Assembly (NCBI RefSeq): GCF_900104525.1
Contig: NZ_LT629711.1
Location: 2,232,001 to 2,296,000 of the forward strand
Reading direction: 5' to 3'
From: Pedococcus dokdonensis
GTDB lineage: Bacteria > Actinomycetota > Actinomycetes > Actinomycetales > Dermatophilaceae
Length of the DNA: 64,000 nt
The position numbers and the translations under genes are program-made. Under the pieces are notes generated by a model, which worked only from the letters and a program-made list of their open reading frames with translations, was not told the origin of the DNA and did not search any database. The stretch's first letter is position 1. Each line of letters begins with the position of its first letter. Below, one piece after another: positions 1 through 8,223 of the stretch.

Positions 1-796
1 CGGCCACGTCGGGGAAGGCCTGCAGGATGTTGACCGTCGTCATGATGAGGTCGTCGAAGTCGAGCGCGTTGGCCTGGCGCAGGCGCCGCTGGTAGCCGGT
101 GTAGGCCTCGGAGAGCATCCGCTCCTGGTGGGTGCCCTCACCCACCCGCGACGCGAAGGTCTCCTCGTCGACGAGCTCGTTCTTGAGGTTGGAGACCTGG
201 TGGCTGAACGACCGGGGCGGGTAGCGCTTGGGGTCGAGGTCGAGGTCGCGCATGACCATCGCCATCAGGCGCTGGCTGTCGGCCGCGTCGTAGATCGAGA
301 ACGTCGACTTGAGCCCCACCTTGGCCGCCTCGCGGCGCAGGATGCGCACGCAGGCCGAGTGGAACGTCATCACCCACATCGCCTTGGCCCGTGGGCCCAC
401 CAGGGCCGCGACCCGCTCGCGCATCTCGGCGGCGGCCTTGTTGGTGAAGGTGATGGCCAGCACCTGCCCCGGCTGCACGCCGCGGGCGGCCAGGAGGTAG
501 GCGATCCGGTTGGTCAGCACGCGGGTCTTGCCCGAGCCTGCGCCGGCGACGATGAGCAGCGGGCCGCCCTCGTGCAGGACCGCCTCACGCTGCTGCGGGT
601 TGAGCCCCTCGAGCAGCGTCTCGGGGTCGGTATGGCGCGCGCCCCCCTCATCGGGGCCACGCCCCTCGGCAGCCGCCTGGGCCCAGGTCGGGACACCGCG
701 GTCGTCGACTGCCGTCGCACGGGCTGCCGCTGCGGAAGGGCGGCGGTCGGGGGGCTGCGGGCCGTCGAGGCCCAGGTCGTCGAAGAGCGTGCTCAT
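1..796 (-). CDS. pcrA: ATP-dependent DNA helicase PcrA/UvrD, 5' part (cut by window start)
   Basis: Superfamily 1 3'-5' DNA helicase acting in repair and replication-conflict resolution. Reading the minus strand from the ATG at 796 gives about 265 residues with no stop before the window edge. The first ~55 residues are a low-complexity acidic/Ala-rich extension, common in actinobacterial PcrA. They are followed by the Q-motif region LNPQQREAV, Walker A GAGSGKT (residues 84-90), motif Ia AITFTNKAA and the FHS segment of domain 1A. The rest (1B, 2A, 2B) lies outside the window. The divergent GNAT starts 80 bases away, so the short gap must carry both promoters. UvrD2 or RecB-like paralogues are less likely because the Q and Ia motifs are classic PcrA. 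Confidence 0.9.
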   Translation of the reverse strand, partial: MSTLFDDLGLDGPQPPDRRPSAAAARATAVDDRGVPTWAQAAAEGRGPDEGGARHTDPETLLEGLNPQQREAVLHEGGPLLIVAGAGSGKTRVLTNRIAYLLAARGVQPGQVLAITFTNKAAAEMRERVAALVGPRAKAMWVMTFHSACVRILRREAAKVGLKSTFSIYDAADSQRLMAMVMRDLDLDPKRYPPRSFSHQVSNLKNELVDEETFASRVGEGTHQERMLSEAYTGYQRRLRQANALDFDDLIMTTVNILQAFPDVA

Positions 797-876
797 GTTG
801 GTCCCAGCCTACGTGCCCCGGCCGACAGACCGGATATCCCGTGGCTGCCCCGTGGACGCCGCGTTAGCGTCGAGCC

Positions 877-1440
877 ATGACCCGCCTCGTCGACCCGCAC
901 GTCCGCTACCAGGCGGGCTACCTGGCCGCCTCCGACGAGTTCGTCCGCACGGGCGAGCAGCGGGACGGCGACGGCGACCTGGCCCAGCCTGCCGAGCGTG
1001 GGTACGCGGGCTACACCTTCACCCGTGAGGGCCTCGCGGACCCCACGGAGTTCGCGAGGTTCGTGGCGCAACGCGTCGGCGCTCGCGACGAGGACGCCCC
1101 GCGCCGGTCCAACTGGACGGCCTGCCACTTCTTCTGGGTGGTCGACGACGACGACGAGTACGTCGGGTCGCTCGCCCTTCGCCACGAGCTGACCGAGTGG
1201 CTGCTGAGCGAGGGCGGGCACATCGGCTACAGCATCCGCCCGTCGGCCCGCCGCCGCGGCCATGCCCGCGACGCGTTGCGGCTCGCCCTCCCGGTGGCTC
1301 GCGAGGAGCTGGGCCTCGAGCAGGTCCTGCTGACCTGCAAGGAGGGCAACGAGGGCTCCCGCCGTGCCATCGAGGCCAACGGCGGTGTCTACGAGGACTC
1401 CCGCAACGGCACCCGGCGCTACTGGGTGCCCACGGGCTGA
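877..1440 (+). CDS. GNAT family N-acetyltransferase
   Basis: Predicted acetyl-CoA-dependent N-acetyltransferase of 187 residues; substrate unknown. The acetyl-CoA-binding segment is visible as GYSIRPSARRRGHARDA, an RxxGxA-type pyrophosphate loop. It is followed by a C-terminal LLTCKEGNEGSRRAIEANGG stretch typical of the RimJ/RimL-like branch, where an Asn/Ser-rich turn precedes the last helix. A paralogue with the same architecture and the shared TFTREGL element lies at 3615-4184, separated by the MFS and UDG genes. ATG start. A 64-base gap leads to the MFS gene, so co-transcription is possible. Confidence 0.85.
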   Translation: MTRLVDPHVRYQAGYLAASDEFVRTGEQRDGDGDLAQPAERGYAGYTFTREGLADPTEFARFVAQRVGARDEDAPRRSNWTACHFFWVVDDDDEYVGSLALRHELTEWLLSEGGHIGYSIRPSARRRGHARDALRLALPVAREELGLEQVLLTCKEGNEGSRRAIEANGGVYEDSRNGTRRYWVPTG

Positions 1441-1504
1441 CCGCCCTGGCACCCGCATCGGCTGCCGCCGATATCCCGTTGCGCCACCCCGTAGCGTTGG
1501 TGCC

Positions 1505-2776
1505 GTGGACGGCGAACAGCGGGCTCTGGTCCTCCTGCGGGAGCGGGAGTTCGCCGTGCTGTTCTCGGCCCGCACCCTGTCGATGCTGGCCATCGCGTTC
1601 GCACCCGTCGCCCTGGCGTTCGGGATCCTCGACCTGCCCGGCGCCACCGCGACGACGTTGTCCGTGGTGCTGGCCGCCGAGTCCGTGGCGATCGTGGTGT
1701 TCGTGCTGGCCGGCGGCGTCGTGGCCGACCGCTACCCGCGCCACCGGATCCTCCAGCTGGCCGAGTGGGTCAACGCTGCCGCCCACCTGGCCCTGGCCCT
1801 GATGGTGATGACGCGGCACGCGCCCACCGCGGGGCTCGCGGCTGCGGCCGCCGTCTCCGGCACGGCCACCGCCATGGTCTGGCCCGCCCTGACCGGCATC
1901 GTCCCCGACGTCGTCCCGGCGGCCGGTCTCCAGCAGGGCAACGCGCTGCTCGGCCTCGGGGGCAACATCGCCCGGGTGGCCGGCCTCGTCGCCGGTGGCG
2001 TGCTCGTCGTCGCCGTCGGTGCGGGCTGGTCCCTCGTGGTCGCAGCTGCCCTGTTCCTCGCGGGCGGTGCCCTGGTGTCACGGCTGCGGCCGCGCTGGTC
2101 GTCGGCCAGGGACAGCAGCGGTTCGGTCCTCGCGGACCTGCGCGAGGGGTGGGTCGAGTTCCGGTCGCGGCAGTGGCTGTGGGTGGTCGTCGTCCAGTTC
2201 TCCGTCCTGGTCATGGTCTGGCAGGCCGCCCACCTCGTGCTCGGGCCGGTCGTCGCCAAGCAGGAGCTCGGCGGGCCCGCGGCCTGGACGGCCGTCCTCA
2301 CCGGCGAGTCGGTCGGGCTGATCGTCGGCGTCCTGATCGCGCTGCGCTGGCGGCCGCGGCGCCCCATCCTGGCCGTCACCCTGATCAGCTTCGGCGCGGC
2401 TCCGCCCTACCTGCTCCTCGGCGGGCACGCGCCGCTCTGGACCGTGGTGCTGGCCGCCTTCGTGCTGGGGCTGTGCTTCGACCTCTTCACCGTGCTGTGG
2501 CAGACCACCATCCAGCGCGAGGTGCCGGCCTCGGCCGTCTCCCGGGTCAGCTCGTACGACGAGCTGGGCTCGCTCCTGCTCGGGCCGATCGGCCTGCTGC
2601 TGGCGGGACCGGCCGCGGCCCGGTTCGGCGCGCACCCGGCTCTGGTCGTGTGCGGCCTGGTCATGGTGGCGACGACCCTCTTCGCGCTGTGCTTCCCCAG
2701 CGTCCGCAACCTCACCTCCAAGGGGCCGGCGGCCCCCACGGGGGCGGCGCGCGGTGTCCCGGGGCTGGTGCCGTGA
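1505..2776 (+). CDS. MFS transporter (drug/metabolite exporter type)
   Basis: 423-residue integral membrane protein with about 12 hydrophobic segments and a cytoplasmic loop of the [12 protein letters not shown] type between helices 2 and 3. This is the MFS signature G-x-x-x-D-R-x-x-R/K. It belongs with the enterobactin-exporter/MFS_3-like permeases; substrate cannot be read from sequence. I chose the GTG at 1505 because the open frame upstream lies inside the preceding GNAT and lacks hydrophobic character, and the first helix starts about 20 residues after this GTG. The stop overlaps the GTG of the uracil-DNA glycosylase gene by four bases (GTGA), implying translational coupling. Confidence 0.85.
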   Translation: MDGEQRALVLLREREFAVLFSARTLSMLAIAFAPVALAFGILDLPGATATTLSVVLAAESVAIVVFVLAGGVVADRYPRHRILQLAEWVNAAAHLALALMVMTRHAPTAGLAAAAAVSGTATAMVWPALTGIVPDVVPAAGLQQGNALLGLGGNIARVAGLVAGGVLVVAVGAGWSLVVAAALFLAGGALVSRLRPRWSSARDSSGSVLADLREGWVEFRSRQWLWVVVVQFSVLVMVWQAAHLVLGPVVAKQELGGPAAWTAVLTGESVGLIVGVLIALRWRPRRPILAVTLISFGAAPPYLLLGGHAPLWTVVLAAFVLGLCFDLFTVLWQTTIQREVPASAVSRVSSYDELGSLLLGPIGLLLAGPAAARFGAHPALVVCGLVMVATTLFALCFPSVRNLTSKGPAAPTGAARGVPGLVP

Positions 2777-3612
2777 GCAACGTCGACCCCCACCCCGTGA
2801 CGGGTGAGCTCTTCGAGTCGCCGGTGCCGCCCGGCACCGGCTGGCCGGGCGATCCCGCGACCGCCGCCACACCGGTGGCCCGCACCGTCGCCCAGACCTC
2901 CGCCCTCGCCTGCACCGCCCCCGATGTGGCCGAGCTGGACGCCCGGATCTCGGTGTGCCGGGCCTGCCCGGGGCTGGTCGCGTGGCGCGAGACCGTTGCG
3001 ACACAAGGGCGCCGAGCGTCGTTCGCCGACCAGCCCTACTGGGGCCGACCCGGTCCGGGGTTCGGTGACCCCGATGCCGAGGTCCTCGTCGTCGGGCTGG
3101 CGCCCGCCGCCAACGGCACGAACAGAACGGGCCGGATGTTCACCGGTGACCGGTCGGGCGACTGGTTGTATGCCGCGTTGCACCGTGCCGGGTACGCCAA
3201 CCAGCCGCAGTCCGTGGCCGCCGGCGACGGGCTGGCGCTGACCGGGCTCCGGATCATCGCGACGGTTCGCTGCGCGCCGCCCGCGAACAAGCCGTCAACG
3301 GCCGAGAAGGCCACCTGCGCGCCCTGGCTCGACCGCGACCTCGAGCTCGCCGCACCCCGGCTGCGGTCCATGCTGGCGCTGGGCTCGATCGGCTGGGACG
3401 CCGCCGTCGGCAGTGCGCGACGGCTCGGCTGGGAGGTCCCGCGACCCAAGCCGCGCTTCGGCCACGGAGCGGAAGCCGTGCTCACGACCCCCGACGGGCG
3501 CCCGGTGCGGCTGGTCGGGAGCTACCACGTCAGCCAGCAGAACACCTTCACCGGCAAGCTCACCGAGGCGATGCTGGATGCGGCGATCGCGCGGCTCGGC
3601 GAGGACGCCTGA
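2773..3612 (+). CDS. udgB: Uracil-DNA glycosylase, family 5 (UdgB type)
   Basis: Base-excision repair glycosylase removing uracil and other deaminated bases from DNA, 279 residues. Four cysteines placed as C62-x2-C65 and C167-x14-C182 match the 4Fe-4S cluster of family 4/5 enzymes. The motif [14 protein letters not shown] (108-121) is the family-5 active-site motif, which lacks the acidic water-activating residue of family 4. The later GSYHVSQQN carries the conserved His. A Pro/Thr-rich N-terminal extension of ~50 residues precedes the core. The GTG start overlaps the MFS stop by 4 bases; the next gene follows after 2 bases. High GC makes cytosine deamination repair a plausible need. Confidence 0.9.
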   Translation: MSNVDPHPVTGELFESPVPPGTGWPGDPATAATPVARTVAQTSALACTAPDVAELDARISVCRACPGLVAWRETVATQGRRASFADQPYWGRPGPGFGDPDAEVLVVGLAPAANGTNRTGRMFTGDRSGDWLYAALHRAGYANQPQSVAAGDGLALTGLRIIATVRCAPPANKPSTAEKATCAPWLDRDLELAAPRLRSMLALGSIGWDAAVGSARRLGWEVPRPKPRFGHGAEAVLTTPDGRPVRLVGSYHVSQQNTFTGKLTEAMLDAAIARLGEDA

Positions 3613-3614
3613 CG

Positions 3615-4184
3615 ATGGTGCTGCTCGCGATCCCGCACGTCAGGTTCCACCGCTCCTTCCTCGACGCCGCCGACGAGTTCCGCGCTGCCGGGCAGTGGCA
3701 GCACGACGGGATCCTGAGCCTGCCTGCCGACGGCGACTTCCCCGGCATCACGTTCACCCGTGAGGGACTCGAGGAGCCCGGCGAGTTCGCCCGACTGGTG
3801 GCCAACCGGGTGGGCGACGCCGACGACGACGCCCCACGACCCCCGGGGTGGGCAGCGACCACGCACTGGTGGATGGCCGACCCGGACCGGCCGGACGAGT
3901 TCGTCGGCGGGATCTCCTTGCGGCACAGCATCGACCACCCGATGCTCGCCAGCATCGGCGGCCACGTCGGCTACGGCGTCCGACCGGGAGCTCGGCGCCG
4001 GGGCTTTGCGAGCGACGCGTTGAGGCAGGTGGTCCCGCTGGCTGCCGCGCGCGGCATACCGAGGCTGTTGGTGACCTGCGACCTCGACAACGAGGCGTCC
4101 GCCCGGACCATCGAGGCCAACGGCGGCGAGCTCGAGGGCGAGCTGCGCGGCAAGCGCCGCTACTGGATCGCCACGGACGCGTAG
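3615..4184 (+). CDS. GNAT family N-acetyltransferase (paralogue of 877-1440)
   Basis: 189-residue acetyltransferase starting two bases after the UDG stop, so very likely in the same transcript. Segments shared with the 877-1440 product include TFTREGLEEPGEFARLVANRV near residues 50-70, the CoA loop GYGVRPGARRRGFASDALR and the tail TIEANGG...RRYWIATDA. The pair therefore looks like an old local duplication with the MFS and UDG genes between the copies. Inside the CoA loop region an Ile is encoded by the very rare ATA codon within the sequence GGCATACC (4053-4060), one of the heptamer sites discussed in the findings. Substrate unknown. Confidence 0.85.
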   Translation: MVLLAIPHVRFHRSFLDAADEFRAAGQWQHDGILSLPADGDFPGITFTREGLEEPGEFARLVANRVGDADDDAPRPPGWAATTHWWMADPDRPDEFVGGISLRHSIDHPMLASIGGHVGYGVRPGARRRGFASDALRQVVPLAAARGIPRLLVTCDLDNEASARTIEANGGELEGELRGKRRYWIATDA

Positions 4185-4222
4185 CCGGCGCCGCCGCGAG
4201 GCGTCCGTCAGGGGTTCCGCGA

Positions 4223-4285
4223 ATCTGACAACACCGGTGTCTTCACAGGTCAGAGGCCCTGTCGATGGGGTCGGTGCTGTCAGAT
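4223..4285. promoter_or_regulatory. Imperfect inverted repeat upstream of the cell-wall protein cluster
   Basis: ATCTGACAACACCG (4223-4236) is repeated inverted as CGGTGCTGTCAGAT (4272-4285) with one mismatch and a 35-base spacer. The left arm also overlaps a perfect 10-bp palindrome ACACCGGTGT (4231-4240). The element lies in the 196-base gap before 4381. It could be a terminator for the upstream GNAT operon or a regulator site for the secreted proteins; sequence alone does not decide. Confidence 0.4.
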
Positions 4286-4380
4286 CGCGGTTGCGGGGTG
4301 CCGGACACCGCGACCGCTCGTGACAGTGGGCACCGATCGGTCGCCGGACCGACTCCCCCACCCTGACCGGAGGACGCCCC

Positions 4381-5241
4381 ATGCTTCGATCCCTGTTGTC
4401 GGTGACGGCAGCCACTGCCCTGGCCATCACGCTCGGTGCGGCCCCGCCCGGGGCCGGCTCCGCCCGAGCGGCCACCGCAGGAGGATCGGCAGCCACCCTC
4501 CCCACGGTCAACATGGAGGCGACGGTCAAGGCGGCCCAGATCGACCCGCGGCGCGCCGACGACACGGTGACCACCGGCGCCAAGGCGAGTGTGCTGGCCG
4601 TCGAGCAGGCGCTCCAGGCTCGGCACCTGCTCGACGCGAGCTGGGTCGACGGCTACTTCGGCACCAAGACGGTCGATGCCTACGCGGCCTACCAGCGGTC
4701 GCTCGGCTACACCGGGCTCGACGCGAACGGCCTGCCGGGCCGCACCTCCCTCACCACGCTCGGCCAGGGGCGGTTCACCGTCACCCACCCGATCAGCCCG
4801 GGAGCCCGGGTGGACTGGGACGGGCAGACCGTGAACGAGCGCACGCAGAGCATGTTGCGGGCGGCCGAGGGCATCCTCAACCGGTCGATCGTGCTCGACC
4901 AGGGCTCCTACAACCCCGGCGGTGACCCGACCTCGGCCGGCACCCACGACGGCGGCGGGGTCGTCGACATCTCCGTCGCGGGGATGACCACCGCGACCCG
5001 CACGAACGTCGTGCGGGCGCTGCGCCAGGTGGGCTTCGCCGCGTGGCTGCGAAACCCGAACCAGGGGGACTGGCCCTGGCACATCCACGCCGCGGCAATC
5101 AACGACACCGACCTGTCGAGCCAGGCCCAGCACCAGGTCGGCGACTACTACCTCGGACTCAACGGCCTGGCGAACCGTCAGCCCGACGACGGCCCGCGGA
5201 TCACGATCCACACCTGGGAGGAGTACCAGCGCCTGCAGTGA
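4381..5241 (+). CDS. Secreted peptidoglycan-binding protein with M15-like peptidase domain
   Basis: 286-residue exported protein. Residues 1-32 form a signal peptide (positive start, hydrophobic core, Ala-rich cleavage region). Residues ~65-128 are a peptidoglycan-binding type 1 domain (YFGTKTVDAYAAYQRSLGY). Residues ~150-245 resemble the zinc D,D-carboxypeptidase/peptidase M15 fold, with SAGTHDGGGVVDI giving candidate ligands H189 and D196 and WPWHIH giving H234/H236. The expected job is trimming peptide stems in the cell wall. The ATG at 4381 has a GGAGG Shine-Dalgarno about 9 bases upstream. It is the first of three consecutive exported wall-active genes, followed after 44 bases by the next. 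Confidence 0.75.
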   Translation: MLRSLLSVTAATALAITLGAAPPGAGSARAATAGGSAATLPTVNMEATVKAAQIDPRRADDTVTTGAKASVLAVEQALQARHLLDASWVDGYFGTKTVDAYAAYQRSLGYTGLDANGLPGRTSLTTLGQGRFTVTHPISPGARVDWDGQTVNERTQSMLRAAEGILNRSIVLDQGSYNPGGDPTSAGTHDGGGVVDISVAGMTTATRTNVVRALRQVGFAAWLRNPNQGDWPWHIHAAAINDTDLSSQAQHQVGDYYLGLNGLANRQPDDGPRITIHTWEEYQRLQ

Positions 5242-5285
5242 CAGCACCGCACCACCACCAACCCACCACGCAGAAGGAAGACACG

Positions 5286-6119
5286 ATGAAGCGAAGCAAG
5301 TTCCTCGCCGCAGCCAGCCTGGCCGCGGCAGTCCTCACCTCGATGCTCGCGGTCGCGGCGCCGGCGCAGGCCGCATCCCGTGACGGCGTGTGCAACGACG
5401 GCGAGTTCTGTTACTACTACAACAGCGACGAGGCCGGTTCGATCTCCGACTTCACCGGCTCGATCGACGACTACGGCACCACCCAGCCGAGCTGCTACGA
5501 CTTCAAGGGCGCAGGCAACGGCAAGGGCCTGTGCGTCAAGAACAACGCCGCCTCGGTCTGGAACCGCAGCTCCAAGACGGTGCGGGTCTACTTCAACAGC
5601 GGGTATGCCGGCACGTACCAGTCGATCGCGGCCGGCGCCAAGGCCAACCTCAACGCCACCCTCAAGAACAACAACGCCTCGCACAAGTTCGGCCCGTTCA
5701 GCTCGGCCAGCTGCTCGATCGCCGGCACCGGCGACCCCAAGACCTGCGCCGAGGCGGTCACCTGGGCCAAGAACCACGTGCACAGCGGTTACCAGGACGG
5801 CTACTACAACCTGTGTGACCACCTCGTGGGGCTGGCCTACGGCTTCGCGCACAGCGGCTCCACCACCGCGCTGGCCCACTGGAACGCGATCCCGAGCAGC
5901 TTCAAGCACGCCGGCTCGACCGACGTGCCCGCAGGCGGACTCGCCTTCTTCGGCGAGGGCTCAGGCCACGTGATGATCTCGATCGGCGGAGGGAAGTTCA
6001 TCTCCAACGACATCCACGGCAACGGCTCCTACACCGAGACCACGATCGCGGAGATCAAGTCGTCCTGGGGCAAGCCCTACCTCGGCTGGGCCCAGCCCTG
6101 GTTCCAGGCCAACCACTGA
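5286..6119 (+). CDS. Secreted I36-domain protein fused to an NlpC/P60-like amidase domain
   Basis: 277 residues. Signal peptide 1-30 ending APAQAAS. Residues ~33-136 form a Cys-rich domain resembling the peptidase inhibitor I36/beta-gamma-crystallin-like family (GEFCYYYN, SVWNR, four Cys). Residues ~150-277 resemble a CHAP/NlpC-P60 cysteine peptidase: candidate nucleophile C177 in YNLCDHLVGLAYG and His228 in GLAFFGEGSGHVMI, the PGDLVFF-HVGI pattern of that fold. A wall hydrolase carrying its own inhibitor-like or wall-binding domain is the best reading. The I36 domain is about three-quarters identical to that of the next gene, whose C-terminal half is unrelated. AAGGAAG Shine-Dalgarno before the ATG. 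Confidence 0.75.
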   Translation: MKRSKFLAAASLAAAVLTSMLAVAAPAQAASRDGVCNDGEFCYYYNSDEAGSISDFTGSIDDYGTTQPSCYDFKGAGNGKGLCVKNNAASVWNRSSKTVRVYFNSGYAGTYQSIAAGAKANLNATLKNNNASHKFGPFSSASCSIAGTGDPKTCAEAVTWAKNHVHSGYQDGYYNLCDHLVGLAYGFAHSGSTTALAHWNAIPSSFKHAGSTDVPAGGLAFFGEGSGHVMISIGGGKFISNDIHGNGSYTETTIAEIKSSWGKPYLGWAQPWFQANH

Positions 6120-6131
6120 CCGGATGAGCCT

Positions 6132-6177
6132 CGACCGGCGGGTGGGTGGGCGCACGTGGCCACCCACCCGCCGGTCG
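6132..6177. terminator. Strong hairpin between the two I36 genes
   Basis: An 18-bp perfect stem (6132-6149 pairing with 6160-6177) closes a 10-base loop. It sits in the 79-base gap between two same-strand genes, only 13 bases after the upstream stop and 21 bases before the next ATG. With no U tract it may act as an attenuator or mRNA-stabilising structure that sets unequal expression of the two secreted proteins. Confidence 0.6.
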
Positions 6178-6198
6178 CGCGACCCAGAGGAGACCACC

Positions 6199-7128
6199 AT
6201 GTCGAGACGAACAACGGCGTTCGCCACCCTGCTGGCCACGATCACCCTTGCGGTGACCGGGCTGTCGCTGGCGGGGCCGGCATCGGCAGCCGACCGTGAC
6301 GGCCAGTGCCAGAGCGGGGAGTTCTGCTACTACTACAACAGCAACGAGGCCGGCTCGGTGTCCGACTTCACCGACTCGCTGGATGACTACGGCGACACCC
6401 AACCGACCTGCTACGAGTTCAAGGGGGCCGGCAACGGACAGGGCGTGTGCGTCAAGAACAACGCCGCCTCGGTCTGGAACCGGACCGGCAAGACGGTCCG
6501 CATCTACTACAACAGCAACTTCGCCGGGGCCCACCAGGACGTGGCAGCCGGGACGAAGGCCAACCTCAACGCGACCCTGAAGAACAACAACGCCTCGCAC
6601 CAGCTGCTCAGCACGACGACGGGCTGCCACACCGACGGCACCAACACGACGAAGCCCACGTCGATCCTCGTCTACCGCGTGCAGCTGGGACGGGTCGACC
6701 GGGTCGCCTTCAAGACGTACGTCGAGAACGTGCTGCCCAACGAGTGGATCTCCAGCTGGCCCGCCGAGTCCCTGAGTGCCGGCGCGATGGCGGTCAAGAG
6801 CTACGGCTGGTACTGGGCCCTGCACTCGACCCGCAAGACGTCGTGGGGTGCGTGCTACGACGTCCGGGACGACACCGGTGACCAGGTCTACCGACCGTCG
6901 TCCGCGCTCTCGTCGACCAGCGCCGCGGTCGACCGCACGTGGAGCACGAGGATGACGCGCAGCGGCAACATCCTCCAGGCCCACTACTGCTCGACCACGA
7001 CGGCGTGCGGCGCGTGGGTGGACGGCAACTGGATGTCGCAGTACGGCTCGCGCGACCTGGCCGCCGGCGGCTCCGGCTACCAGGCGATCCTGCGGCACTA
7101 CTACTCGGGAATCGTCCTCACGTCCTGA
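6199..7128 (+). CDS. Secreted I36-domain protein fused to a SpoIID/LytB domain
   Basis: 309 residues. Signal peptide 1-33. I36-like domain ~34-137, nearly the same as in the preceding gene. Then a SpoIID-type domain (~150-305): VYRVQLGRVDRVAFKTYVEN, VLPNEWISSWPAESLSAGAMAVKSYG and DVRDDTGDQVYRP match the conserved blocks of stage II sporulation protein D, a lytic transglycosylase family that cleaves denuded glycan strands. Non-sporulating actinobacteria carry such domains in secreted wall enzymes. Together with the amidase-like protein at 5286 and the M15-like protein at 4381 this makes a wall-remodelling set. Shine-Dalgarno AGAGGAGA before the ATG. Confidence 0.75.
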   Translation: MSRRTTAFATLLATITLAVTGLSLAGPASAADRDGQCQSGEFCYYYNSNEAGSVSDFTDSLDDYGDTQPTCYEFKGAGNGQGVCVKNNAASVWNRTGKTVRIYYNSNFAGAHQDVAAGTKANLNATLKNNNASHQLLSTTTGCHTDGTNTTKPTSILVYRVQLGRVDRVAFKTYVENVLPNEWISSWPAESLSAGAMAVKSYGWYWALHSTRKTSWGACYDVRDDTGDQVYRPSSALSSTSAAVDRTWSTRMTRSGNILQAHYCSTTTACGAWVDGNWMSQYGSRDLAAGGSGYQAILRHYYSGIVLTS

Positions 7129-7132
7129 GCTG

Positions 7133-7167
7133 GCGGCCGCCCGTCCCGCCCCAGGGCGGGCGGCCGC
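7133..7167. terminator. Rho-independent-like terminator after the SpoIID-domain gene
   Basis: GCGGCCGCCCG (7133-7143) pairs perfectly with CGGGCGGCCGC (7157-7167) around a 13-base loop, starting five bases after the stop codon at 7128. No U tract, as is usual in high-GC actinobacteria. Confidence 0.6.
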
Positions 7168-7268
7168 GTCGTCCCCTGTGCAGCCCTGGCCTGCTCTCCG
7201 GGTGCCGATGTCCGATTTGAGGGGTAACCTCACCTTCGCTCGGATCACGACGACGCCGAGGAGGGGGC

Positions 7269-8219
7269 GTGGGGGACCGTACGACGACCATGAGGGCGCA
7301 GGCCATCGAGGGGTTTGCCGCCACGCTCGCAGACCTGCGCGACGCGGCGGGACGACCGTCGTTCAGGGTGATGGCCGGGCGCTCGAAGGCCATCTCGCAC
7401 ACCACCTTGCACGAAGCGGTGCACGGCAACCGGCTGCCGAGCTGGGCCACGACAGCAGAGTTCGTCAAGGCCTGTGGTGCCGACCCCGGGCTCTACCGCG
7501 AGCAGTGGGCCAGGGCCAGCTGCGCTGTCGCGGCCGTCACGCACGGGGCCGTGAAGCCGGCCGAGACGGCGGTCGACGGGCCCGAGCACGATTCGTCCGA
7601 AGCCGTGCCGACCACCTCCCGGCCCGAGCCCACCGCGCGCTGGTGGCGTCGAGATCGCCGGGTCCTGCTGGGAGCGGCTGCGACCGTGTTCGCGGTGGCC
7701 TCCGGCCTCGGCGTCACGTGGTCGGCCCACGGCCAGGCTGACCCGCCGGCACGACCTGCCCGAGGTCCGGTGGCCGCGGACTGCCCGGTGCACCAGCAGA
7801 ACCCGCCCGCGGCCGCACCGACCCACCGAGGTGATCGCGCGACCTTCGTCTCGGACGTCACCCTGGGCGACTGCAGCCACGTGCCGGCGGGCCAGGTGGT
7901 GACGAAGGTGTGGCGCCTCAAGAACGCCGGCTCGGTCCCGTGGGTCGGCTACACGCTGCGCCGCATCGACCTGCCGCAGGGACGCGACCAGTGCCAGACC
8001 ATCCCCGACGTCACGGTCTCCGACACGGCGCCGGGGGCGCAGGTCGACGTGGCCGTGGGTGTCACCCTGCCGAGCCGCCCGACGTTCTGCCTCGTGCGGT
8101 TCAAGCTCGTGGACGCCGCCGGCCAGGTGGCCTTCCCGGGGAGCCGGCCGGTCACCTTGCAGGTCATCGTGGACCCGCGCCGGAGCCCGGAGGCGCAGGT
8201 CGTGCGGTCCGGCTCCTGA
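7269..8219 (+). CDS. Membrane-anchored HTH protein with extracytoplasmic NBR1-Ig-like domain
   Basis: 316 residues. N-terminal ~1-85: a helix-turn-helix of the actinobacterial XRE-like type (SKAISHTTLHEAVHGNRLPSW, then EFVKACGADPGLYREQW). Residues ~120-140 are basic (WWRRDRR), then one transmembrane helix LLGAAATVFAVASGLGVTW. Residues ~185-300 match the NBR1 central Ig-like domain (DVTLGDCSHVPAGQVVTKVWRLKNAGSVPWVGY). The layout is that of a one-component transmembrane regulator: DNA-binding inside, sensory fold outside. The GTG at 7269 follows a GAGGGGG Shine-Dalgarno. A short inverted repeat TGAGG-N5-CCTCA lies upstream at 7218-7232. Ligand and targets unknown; the neighbouring wall hydrolases are candidates. 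Confidence 0.75.
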   Translation: MGDRTTTMRAQAIEGFAATLADLRDAAGRPSFRVMAGRSKAISHTTLHEAVHGNRLPSWATTAEFVKACGADPGLYREQWARASCAVAAVTHGAVKPAETAVDGPEHDSSEAVPTTSRPEPTARWWRRDRRVLLGAAATVFAVASGLGVTWSAHGQADPPARPARGPVAADCPVHQQNPPAAAPTHRGDRATFVSDVTLGDCSHVPAGQVVTKVWRLKNAGSVPWVGYTLRRIDLPQGRDQCQTIPDVTVSDTAPGAQVDVAVGVTLPSRPTFCLVRFKLVDAAGQVAFPGSRPVTLQVIVDPRRSPEAQVVRSGS

Positions 8220-8223
8220 GGGG

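Noticed and set aside
4185..4380. Cyclic-di-AMP (ydaO-type) riboswitch before wall-hydrolase genes
   Set aside because: None of the conserved riboswitch core motifs could be found in the gap.
7218..7232. IdeR/DtxR iron box (TGAGG-N5-CCTCA)
   Set aside because: Only the AGG-CCT core fits the 19-bp iron-box consensus; nothing nearby is iron-related.
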